DNA from: Anaerolineae bacterium
GTDB taxonomy: Bacteria > Chloroflexota > Anaerolineae > B4-G1 > SLSP01
Length of the DNA: 13,417 bases
Direction: 5' to 3'
Assembly: GCA_016934645.1 (NCBI GenBank)
Contig: JAFGSL010000373.1
Location: 1-13,417, forward strand
Each line of letters starts with the position of its first letter. The first letter of the stretch is position 1. The notes beneath the pieces were generated by a model. It ran no database searches. It was not told where the DNA came from and saw only the letters and a program-made list of their open reading frames with translations. Both the position numbers and the translations under genes were made by a program. Below are positions 7,184 to 13,207 of the stretch, in pieces.

Positions 7184-7378
7184 ATGAAGAGTTACCGCCA
7201 CAACCGTACCGGTGAGGACAACGGCGACGCGCGCCTCAAACGGCAGGTGATGGGCCGCGAGGTCGTTGTTGCCGTGACCGGGGGACGGTTGGACTTTGGC
7301 CCGTGGGAGCAGATCTTCTACGGCGAATTCGACGGCAGGCGGCGCAAACGGGTGCTGGTGAAGATCATCGGCGATTGA
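7184..7378 (+). pseudogene. C-terminal half of a YjbQ/UPF0047 family protein
   Basis: Sixty-four codons match the C-terminal half of the YjbQ family (UPF0047, sometimes called secondary thiamine-phosphate synthase enzyme). The matching parts are [19 protein letters not shown], then [21 protein letters not shown] and [12 protein letters not shown]. Full-length members are about 135-140 residues. The N-terminal half with the conserved His and Asn-Glu motifs is missing, and I cannot find it in any frame upstream, which is oxidoreductase coding sequence. A good ribosome site (GGGAGG, 5 bases before the ATG) precedes the fragment, so it may still be translated. It most likely arose by deletion of the 5' half. 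A functional short form is less likely. Confidence 0.65.
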
Positions 7379-7392
7379 ATAAAATTGCTTCA

Positions 7393-7452
7393 ACATGGAT
7401 GGACAGGATATTCAGTTTTTAGGCTGTATCCTGCCCATCCTGACTATCCATG
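7393..7452. repeat. Palindromic intergenic repeat, family A, copy 1
   Basis: GGATGGACAGGATA (7397-7410) pairs with TATCCTGCCCATCC (7427-7440), with 13 of 14 positions complementary. Outer arms ACATGGAT (7393-7400) and ATCCATGT (7445-7452) are also complementary. The left half recurs at 9218-9253. It lies between the YjbQ fragment and the tail of the SBBP pseudogene and could end transcription from both sides. Confidence 0.75.
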
Positions 7453-7517
7453 TCAATTTCGAAAGGGCAGCCTGGCTACGCTGGCCTGCCTCGCCATTGA
7501 ACTAATCTTTCGACACG

Positions 7518-9084
7518 TCATTGGCCACGCAAAACGAGGGGCAGGTAGATATATAGCTTTGCCGTTGGCAACCTGACCATAAAGGCGTCGTGCGTGCCGC
7601 CGTTGTAAGAGGTGTCGAAGGGGTTTTGGGAGGTGGGGAAATCACTGGCGGTCGTCTGGCCCGTGATGTAGACATTACCTCCCGTGTCCACGGCGAGGGC
7701 GTAGCCAATCTCGGTGCCGTTGTCCCCACCCAGATAGGTGGCGTACAAGAGATCAGCCACACCGTTGCCCACCGGATTTAGCTTGACCACAAAGGCATCG
7801 CTGGTGCCGCCCCGGGATGTGTCATAGCCATCGGCTGTTGTGGGAAAGTCGACGGAGTCGGTGGTTCCAACGGCGTAGATATATCCATATAGGCTCCGGA
7901 AGTGGTGGGGAAGTCGTGGGAGGCAGTATAGCCAGCGAGATAAGCGTTGCCCGCGCCGTCCACGGCCACGCCTGCGGCGGCATCCTCCCCGCTGTGCCCG
8001 ACAAAGGTGGCGTAAAGGAGATCACTGGCGCCGTTGCCTTCGGGATCGAGTTTGACCAGGAAGGCGTCCCGGTATCCTCCGACCGGATCACAATTGCCGT
8101 CGGTGCCGCACGTAGCGTCGTAGGCGTTCTTGGTGGGGAAGTTGGGTGACTCGGTGTCTCCAGCGAGATAGACGTTGCCGCCATCGTCCAGCGCGAGCGT
8201 GCAGCCGCTGGGCGAGCCGTTGCACTCAGCATCATTCCCACCGAGGTAAGTCGCATAGGTGAGGGTGACGCCGTCGGTGCTTACGATGGCGAGAAAGCCA
8301 TCGTTATTCCCTTGGTGCGATTCCTGATACGCGACGGCGGTGGTCCAAAGCCCTCCACCGACCACGCCGGCGACGTGGGCCTGTCCTACACTGTCCAGGG
8401 CGATGTCGTGACCAAAGATGTTCAACCCTTGCAGACACCCCCCGTAAACCAGCGCGCTGCCGGTCGCGTTTAGTTTGGTGACGAACGTTCCTCCGCTATC
8501 GCGCGCAGTAAAAGCTCCAACCGTGTCGGGGAAGTCGAACGAGGCTGTTCGATGCCGGGGTAGAGGGCGACGTAACGCACGCCGCCCCAGGCCAGCACGT
8601 CGACCTGCCAGTTGGCGGCGTCGCTGCCGGTAAAGTAGGAGACGTGCGTATCCAAACGATCGAAAGGCTCCAGACGCGCGTGTGCGTTAGCCCCAGGAAA
8701 GCTGATTTTGAGGTTGACCCCTTTGCGCGTTTCCTCTTCCTCGTTTCCCGGCTCAAGGACGGAGAACCAGAGTGCGTCATCCGCAAGATAGCTGGTGGTA
8801 TTCCCCCGGCGTACCTGGAAGCGCGCGTCAGCGTCGAACTGACCGGCGTTTTCGACGAACATCAGAGGCATATCCTGTAGGGCCGTCGAGATTTGAGCGC
8901 GCTCAGGTTGAGGGGGCAGGTGTGGGGCTTCGACCGGCACGTCCAATTCAGGAAGAGGATCGGAATGCAACCTTGGCTGTGATTGCGCTGCGATGACAGG
9001 GTGTGACCAGTTTATCGCGAGCAAAGTCAACGCAGCCATAGCCATCACCAAAGCCAATACGGCAAAACATCGGGTTTTCATCAT
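7518..9084 (-). pseudogene. Secreted SBBP-repeat (beta-propeller) protein gene, frameshifted
   Basis: The intact start (ATG 9084 or 9081, after AAGGA) encodes a signal peptide with a long hydrophobic core (LALVMAMAALTLLAINW). Next is a proline-rich linker and the N-terminal domain typical of SBBP proteins: FVENAGQFDADARFQVRRG, then FSVL, then YFTGSDAANWQVDVLAWGGVRYVALYPGIE. Near 8547 the frame changes. The new frame reads SFDFPDTVGAFTA and several SBBP repeats (TYLGGNDAE, GNVYLAGDTESPNFPT, GNAYLAGYTASHDFPT). Near 7880 the frame changes again to repeats AVGTTDSVDFPTT and GNVYITGQTTASDFPT. It ends in IYLPLVLRGQ. At each junction repeat or domain sequence also seems to be missing, so these look like deletions rather than single-base errors. 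Intact relatives are exported. Assembly collapse of repeats is the main alternative. Confidence 0.75.
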
Positions 9085-9154
9085 GCTTCCTTGTGTCTTG
9101 TGGTGACACCTTCGGGGTTCCCGCCTCGAGGGGTCTGGTTGTCGGTCTTTTTGT

Positions 9155-9184
9155 AGTATACGTTGGGTCTCTGAAAAAAAACAA
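9155..9184 (-). promoter_or_regulatory. Candidate promoter for the SBBP gene
   Basis: On the minus strand, TATACT (9160-9155) is a 5-of-6 match to the -10 consensus. TTGTTT (9184-9179) lies 18 bases upstream as a weak -35 box. It is placed about 70 bases before the gene start. This is moderate evidence only, because the -35 box lies beside a homopolymer T run. Confidence 0.35.
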
Positions 9185-9217
9185 AATCCTGCCACCCGCC
9201 GGACGGGGCAGTTTTCT

Positions 9218-9253
9218 ACATGGATGGGCAGGGTATTCAGGATTTTTAGGCTG
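9218..9253. repeat. Intergenic repeat, family A, copy 2 (half element)
   Basis: This matches the left half and loop of the element at 7393-7427. It shares ACATGGATGG, then CAGG, TATTCAG and TTTTTAGGCTG, with two substitutions and a 2-base insertion. The right-hand palindromic half is absent. It has the same orientation as copy 1, so the two copies flank the SBBP pseudogene as direct repeats. Confidence 0.7.
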
Positions 9254-9336
9254 AAACAGTGCCGGGCTTTTCTCTGCCATGTTGGGCGGTGTGGGGGAGC
9301 ACCACGGATGGTGGAAATGGACGATGGGTGCGTGTT

Positions 9337-9388
9337 GTAGGCGCGGATTCTATTCCGCGACGGTGCGCGCTATGGAAAGCGCGGCTAC
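9337..9388. repeat. Head-to-head pair of GTAG-type REP elements (BIME-like)
   Basis: The first unit (9337-9359, plus) is GTAG followed by a palindrome with stem CGCGGA/TCCGCG. The second (9388-9365, minus) is GTAG followed by stem CGCGCT/AGCGCG. The same units recur at 13091-13197 beside a RAYT transposase gene. A GTAG foot plus a hairpin is the recognised form of RAYT-associated REPs. The pair ends 5 bases before the hsdS stop and may also act as its terminator. Confidence 0.8.
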
Positions 9389-9393
9389 GGGAC

Positions 9394-10563
9394 TCACAAC
9401 TCTCCCTTGAACGCCCGATCTAAAATGGACGGCAGGAGGGCGTCCAGGCGGGCCTGGGTGGCGACCTGGTGTTGCTGGACCTGCGCGAGTTTGGCCTGCA
9501 AGGCGTCGAGGTGAGCGACGACGCGGTGTTGTTCGGGGAGAGAGGGATAGGTCATTCTAAATGCAAATAGCTGCTTCTGATTCAACTTCGGGATACGAGT
9601 CCGACCTGAACGCTCATTGGCATATTCTGTAAATTGTGGGCTCACAAGAGAGTACATAAAAAAGCGTGGCTCTATTTTAGGATCAATCCATTCAAACGCA
9701 TAAACATCTGCGCTACAAACACCCTCAAAAGGTACCTGTACTGCCTTCTTGAGGTAAGGACGGATCTTTGAGTAAAGGATCGTGCCGGCTCGAAAATGGT
9801 ATTTCCCACTTGTAACGCCATCTTCTTTGGCAAGTTGATAATCTCGCAACAAACGGCACGTTCCAGATTCTATCACTGTACCATTGATGTGAGGCAAACT
9901 GGCATAGGGTTCAATTCTTGGGTCAACTTGTCCTGAAACAGTTTTGGCAATTTCCCCTACTGCCTTTTTCATCCATGTTTTCCTGTTTTGCCATATTTGG
10001 TTAACCGAGGACGCAAATATAGCTTCTACCTCTGCCATCGCCTGTTCGCGCAGTTCCCGCGCGGCCTCGACCTTCGCCGCCAGGGTTTCGATGCGGGCGA
10101 CGATGCGGCGTTGTTCGGGCAGTGGGGGGAGGGGGATTTCATAGGCCATGACATGATGAGGGCGAATAGCGGCATAATTGGTTGAGCCGCGCGCATTGAC
10201 CTGATCCTGGAAATCGGGCGTGCGGATGAAGTAATCCAGAAAGCGTTTGTCCAGCTTGGTCTCGTCAATTACGAACAGGAAATAGTGGCTGCTCACAATC
10301 GCGCCTTCCAGTTCCGGTGGAACGATGCCAAAACCGCCAACTTTGGCGTCAATCTCGGCGACCAGAAACTCGCCAGCCTGACAGACCTGCTGCTTCTTGG
10401 TTCTGAGTTTCAAACCCTCAATTTCATCACGTAACACTATCCCCTGTGCGTGCAATTGCACACGACAACGCTTGTAAGTAACAAAGTCATCTATCGTAAT
10501 GAACTCTTTACGTTGTTCGATAACCTTACCTAAAGGCACTATCGGCCACGGACTATTATTCAT
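9394..10563 (-). CDS. hsdS: Type I restriction-modification specificity subunit HsdS
   Basis: This 389-residue subunit sets the bipartite DNA target recognised by the HsdM methylase (and HsdR when present). It shows the two-fold plan of HsdS. Target recognition domain 1 spans about 1-145. The first conserved region starts IPLPPLPEQRRIVARIE (143-159) and forms a long helix to about 190. TRD2 spans about 196-338. The second conserved region, SLPEQHRVVAHLDAL (341-355), leads a helix that ends in LLPSILDRAFKGEL. The two conserved regions are also direct repeats in the DNA (9515-9540 and 10097-10122, 23 of 26 identical). TRD2 DNA (about 9546-9980) is noticeably more AT-rich than the conserved parts. 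The start has GGAG about 8 bases upstream. It follows the DUF3800 gene by 116 bases, a gap holding an oppositely directed RNA gene. The target sequence cannot be predicted. Confidence 0.92.
   Translation of the reverse strand: MNNSPWPIVPLGKVIEQRKEFITIDDFVTYKRCRVQLHAQGIVLRDEIEGLKLRTKKQQVCQAGEFLVAEIDAKVGGFGIVPPELEGAIVSSHYFLFVIDETKLDKRFLDYFIRTPDFQDQVNARGSTNYAAIRPHHVMAYEIPLPPLPEQRRIVARIETLAAKVEAARELREQAMAEVEAIFASSVNQIWQNRKTWMKKAVGEIAKTVSGQVDPRIEPYASLPHINGTVIESGTCRLLRDYQLAKEDGVTSGKYHFRAGTILYSKIRPYLKKAVQVPFEGVCSADVYAFEWIDPKIEPRFFMYSLVSPQFTEYANERSGRTRIPKLNQKQLFAFRMTYPSLPEQHRVVAHLDALQAKLAQVQQHQVATQARLDALLPSILDRAFKGEL
9515..10122. repeat. Internal direct repeat of hsdS (two conserved regions)
   Basis: The 26-base copies at 9515-9540 and 10097-10122 differ at three positions and encode the PEQ(R/H)R(I/V)VA motif that begins each conserved helix. 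Such repeats allow recombination that shuffles recognition domains. Confidence 0.7.
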
Positions 10564-10584
10564 TCTCTACTCCAACGAAGTTTT

Positions 10585-10614
10585 TTGACAAATTCTGCTA
10601 TTTTATGCTATAAT
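10585..10614 (+). promoter_or_regulatory. Consensus sigma70 promoter, opposite to the hsd operon
   Basis: TTGACA (10585-10590) and TATAAT (10609-10614) are both perfect consensus hexamers, with an 18-base spacer. TGC directly before the -10 box makes an extended -10. It points right, away from hsdS and into the 3' end of the DUF3800 gene, and lies within the hsdS 5' leader region. No protein start follows before the terminator, so it should drive a non-coding RNA. Confidence 0.8.
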
Positions 10615-10620
10615 ATGTAT

Positions 10621-10726
10621 GTTCCGGGGACAAAAATCGGCTCCATGCCGTGTGAGGGCGCGCCTTCGGGTGCACCATCCTATATCCCCGGACGGTCTTG
10701 TAAAGCCGCTGGTGACAGCGGCTTTT
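10621..10726 (+). ncRNA. Predicted structured small RNA inside the type I R-M operon
   Basis: This RNA of about 106 nt is predicted from its own promoter (10585-10614) and intrinsic terminator (10701-10726). The predicted fold has a perfect 8-bp closing helix, TCCGGGGA (10623-10630) with TCCCCGGA (10683-10690). Inside it are a 4-bp hairpin CGGC-TCCAT-GCCG (10638-10650) and a hairpin GCGCC-TTCG-GGTGC (10660-10673) capped by a stable C(UUCG)G tetraloop. The terminator hairpin follows. The last 47 bases are antisense to the 3' end of the DUF3800 gene, and the rest is antisense to the leader between DUF3800 and hsdS. I do not recognise a known RNA family (not tRNA, 6S, SRP or tmRNA). Regulation of the hsd transcript is a reasonable guess, as is a partner role with the DUF3800 protein; neither is shown. 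The exact 5' end is estimated. Confidence 0.65.
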
Positions 10727-11516
10727 TTCGTGTGTAATAGATGCCGTAGCCAGCTTTCCGGGTGTCGTCCATATCGTGGATGACGCTCACCGAATCCCAC
10801 AAGAGTTCGATGTAACGCCCTTCCCCACTTTCGTAGAAGCGCTGCAAGGCCCACAGGAAGTAGTCGGTCACTTGCTGCCCCGGACACGCCGCAGGCGTGG
10901 TGGGGATGACGTTGATGGTGGCGTGGTTGGTGAGGTTGTACTGGTGCGAGAATTGCTGCCGGGCCGTTTCGAGGGCGGCTTGTAGCGCCGCCGTCCGGTC
11001 GGCCTTGCCGCGCCTGGCGAAGTAGATGTGGTATTCGTCGTCTTTGTGCAAGCGGTTCTTGAAGAGTCGCCGCACCAGGTAGTCATAGAGTTCATTGGGG
11101 TGATAGCGATAGACGGAGTCCTGGCGATTCCGGTCGCGCACGTAGCGCACGACGCTGAGCTTGTCGCGCACGACGGCGGAGAAGTGGAACTCGTGACGGC
11201 GCAGCAGATCGAAGACGGCGCGCCGCACTTCGGGTATGTCGTCTTTGGCGTGGAAGGCGTCAGCGGTCTTGTGAGCGTCCGGCTGCATCGAGGGCACACC
11301 TTTGAAGTAAGGATCGGCCAGGAGTTCGGCACGCAAAATATTCAGCTCCCGGCCCACAGTTGCGACATCGGGGATGTCGACCATTCCGAGGATGAAATAT
11401 CGCGAGCAGCCAGAGGTGCCGACGATGACCTTGCCGCGACGTTTGGAGGAAAAGAGGACCGCGTCGCCGGCTTCATCCACGAAGTAGCTACGCGCCGAGA
11501 CGGACGTTTTGCTCAT
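10680..11516 (-). CDS. DUF3800 domain protein within the hsd operon
   Basis: This 278-residue protein of the DUF3800 family has no well-established role, though members are often found near defence genes and phages. It shows the family signatures SYFVDEAGDAV near the N-terminus (residues 10-20, with D14, E15 and D18), FHAKDD (88-93), and QVTDYFLWALQRFYE (215-229) followed by RYIELLWDSVSVIHDMDD and YGIYYTRKKPL. The scattered acidic residues (D14, D92/D93, D218) resemble an RNase H-like metal site; a nuclease role is inference. Its ATG overlaps the hsdM stop (ATGA, 11513-11516), so it is translated with the methylase and is part of the R-M cassette. Its last codons contain the terminator of the opposing small RNA. 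Possible roles are a nuclease replacing or assisting HsdR, or an accessory defence effector. Confidence 0.82.
   Translation of the reverse strand: MSKTSVSARSYFVDEAGDAVLFSSKRRGKVIVGTSGCSRYFILGMVDIPDVATVGRELNILRAELLADPYFKGVPSMQPDAHKTADAFHAKDDIPEVRRAVFDLLRRHEFHFSAVVRDKLSVVRYVRDRNRQDSVYRYHPNELYDYLVRRLFKNRLHKDDEYHIYFARRGKADRTAALQAALETARQQFSHQYNLTNHATINVIPTTPAACPGQQVTDYFLWALQRFYESGEGRYIELLWDSVSVIHDMDDTRKAGYGIYYTRKKPLSPAALQDRPGI
10701..10726 (+). terminator. Intrinsic terminator of the predicted small RNA
   Basis: The stem AAGCCGCTG (10701-10709) with CAGCGGCTT (10714-10722) is a perfect 9 bp around a GTGA loop. It is followed by a run of Ts to 10726 in the plus direction only. Read on the minus strand it lies within the last codons of the DUF3800 gene and lacks a good T-run, so it is directed at plus-strand transcription. 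Confidence 0.85.
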
Positions 11517-13069
11517 CGAGGCTTATCCTCCAACTCTACCGCGATTTCGGCCATCAGCGTCAAAATCTGCTGCTCCTTTTTCACAATATCCGCCACCAAT
11601 TCCTCCGGCGGACGGTGCGCAATGTCCTCGGCGGCGCTGGGGTTTTTGAGGTCGAGGTTGGCGGAGAGCAGGTTGCCCTCGGTGTCGTATTTGAGCACGT
11701 CCTCGATGGGAACCTTCCACGCCTGGTCGGTTTCTTTACGCGCATCCCACCATTTCAGCAGCGGTTCAAACTCCTCGAAGCGCAGGGGTTTGGTTTTGGT
11801 GTAGTTGTTGCGGCCTTCGGGCAGGGGATGTTCGTAGTACCAGATTTCGCGGGTGGGGCCGCCGACGGTGAAGAAAAGCAGGTTGGTGGGGATGGAGGTG
11901 TAGGGGGCGAAGACGCCGTTGGGCAGGCGGACGATGGTGTGCAGGGTGAATTCTTTGAGCAGTTTTTCTTTGATGCGCGCGGCGACGCCATCGGCAAAGA
12001 GCGTGCCGTTGGGCACGACGACCCCCGCCCGGCCCGGTTTGGGCGTGCGGCGGAGTTTGCGCATGATGAGCTGCAAGAAGAGAAGCGCGGTTTCGGACGT
12101 GCGCATATCTTTGGGAAAGTTGTCCTGGATGCCGGCTTCTTCCTCGCCGCCGAAGGGCGGGTTGGTGAGGATCACGTCCACGCGGTCGCGCGGGCCGATG
12201 TCGCGCAGGGGCGTCGCCAGGCTGTTGCCGTAGGTGATGTCCGGCGCTTCGAGGCCGTGGAGCAGGAGGTTCATCTGGCCGAGGAGGTAGGGGAGGGCTT
12301 TGGCCTCGCCGCCGCGAATACTGGCATACTGGAGAATGTGAAAATCCTGCGCGGTCTGCGCCTGGTCTTTGAGGTGCTCGAAGGTTTCAACGAGGAAGCC
12401 GCACGTGCCGCTCGCAGGGTCTTCGGTGAGTTCACCCAGGCGCGGGTCGGTGACGCGAACCATCAACTGTACGACGGGGCGCGGGGTATAGAGTTCACCC
12501 GAATCGCCCGCCGCGTCGCGGATTTCCTTGAGCATGCTTTCGTAGAGCATACTCAGCGTGTGCATTTCGGCGGTAGAGGCGAAGTTGATGCTGTTGACCT
12601 TGTTGATCACGTCGCGCAGCAAATAGCCGTTCTGCATGCGGTTGGCGGTGCCTTGGAAGATGGTGGCGACGACGTTGGGGCGCGGATCGTCGGGAGTGCC
12701 TTGCAGGTTGCGCAGGTAGGCGAACAGGCCGGAGCCTTTGGTGCCATCGGGCCGAGTGGCTTCGTCGTAGTTGACGAAAGCGAGGAGATTGTCGCCGGTG
12801 ATGCCGCCCGGATCAGCAGCCCAATCGCGCCAGCGATAGGGTGAGGCGACGATAGGGCGGTAGGGTTTGTCTTCAAGGGTGGCGGCGACTTCGCGGTTGT
12901 GTTCCATATCGTCCAGGAATTTGAGGAACATGATCCAGGTGAGCATTGGCAGGCGATCGAGGTCGCTGCTGAGGCCCTTGTCCTTGCGCATGATGTCGCG
13001 CGCGGATTTGATGACGCTGGCGAGTTGGCGGGCGGTGGTGCGGGTTGGTGATGGCTTCGGTTGTGTCAT
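11513..13069 (-). CDS. hsdM: Type I restriction-modification DNA methyltransferase HsdM
   Basis: This 518-residue N6-adenine methyltransferase would form M2S with HsdS and protect host DNA. The N-terminal helical domain (about 10-170) has LPMLTWIMFLKFLDDME typical of HsdM_N. GELYTPRPVVQLMV (191-204) precedes SAM motif I, DPASGTCGFLVE (217-228), an acceptable variant of DPACGTGGFL. The catalytic motif IV NPPF is at 303-306 in DVILTNPPFGGEEE. The C-terminus has a helical tail. All catalytic parts are present and the frame is intact. The start is supported by AGGAGAT 2-3 bases upstream. Upstream sequence is a REP cluster and a RAYT gene rather than hsdR. Transcription probably begins within or beyond those repeats. 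Confidence 0.94.
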   Translation of the reverse strand: MTQPKPSPTRTTARQLASVIKSARDIMRKDKGLSSDLDRLPMLTWIMFLKFLDDMEHNREVAATLEDKPYRPIVASPYRWRDWAADPGGITGDNLLAFVNYDEATRPDGTKGSGLFAYLRNLQGTPDDPRPNVVATIFQGTANRMQNGYLLRDVINKVNSINFASTAEMHTLSMLYESMLKEIRDAAGDSGELYTPRPVVQLMVRVTDPRLGELTEDPASGTCGFLVETFEHLKDQAQTAQDFHILQYASIRGGEAKALPYLLGQMNLLLHGLEAPDITYGNSLATPLRDIGPRDRVDVILTNPPFGGEEEAGIQDNFPKDMRTSETALLFLQLIMRKLRRTPKPGRAGVVVPNGTLFADGVAARIKEKLLKEFTLHTIVRLPNGVFAPYTSIPTNLLFFTVGGPTREIWYYEHPLPEGRNNYTKTKPLRFEEFEPLLKWWDARKETDQAWKVPIEDVLKYDTEGNLLSANLDLKNPSAAEDIAHRPPEELVADIVKKEQQILTLMAEIAVELEDKPR

Positions 13070-13090
13070 AGATCTCCTGTGACGTTATCA

Positions 13091-13197
13091 CGTGCTATGG
13101 AACGCGCGGCTACGACGTGTAATGTAGGCGCGGATTCCATTCCGCGTTTCCCGGGAGCGCGCTTATGGAATGGGCGCGCTATAGAAAGCGCGGCTAC
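13091..13197. repeat. Cluster of GTAG-type REP elements beside a RAYT gene
   Basis: Three clear units alternate in direction: 13113-13091 (minus), 13124-13146 (plus) and 13197-13174 (minus). A degenerate palindromic stretch lies at about 13155-13179. Each begins GTAG and folds into a GC-rich hairpin with a short loop containing TTC(C/T)AT. Plus-type units have stem CGCGGA/TCCGCG; minus-type units mostly have CGCGCT/AGCGCG. The cluster ends 10 bases from the RAYT stop and fills most of the space up to hsdM. Confidence 0.85.
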
Positions 13198-13207
13198 GGG
13201 AACACGG

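Larger units (their letters stand above)
9085..9393. other. Gene-free interval upstream of the SBBP pseudogene
   Basis: No coding frame here resembles a protein. The interval holds a candidate promoter for the pseudogene (9155-9184), a copy of repeat family A (9218-9253) and a head-to-head REP pair (9337-9388). I see nothing in the remaining bases 9254-9336. Confidence 0.6.

Noticed and set aside
8535..8552. TCGAAC/GTTCGA inverted repeat as a regulatory site
   Set aside because: It lies inside the pseudogene at a deletion joint, with no promoter nearby. It was kept only as part of the deletion explanation.
10623..10690. A tRNA-like segment: about 68 bases closed by a 7-8 bp acceptor-like helix
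   Set aside because: Only two inner hairpins are present, with no anticodon arm and no T-loop consensus. It fits a three-way-junction small RNA with its own terminator better.
11615..12844. A 409-codon open frame on the plus strand antisense to hsdM
   Set aside because: It is a compositional shadow of GC-rich hsdM codons. It resembles no protein, and hsdM carries all its catalytic motifs on the other strand.
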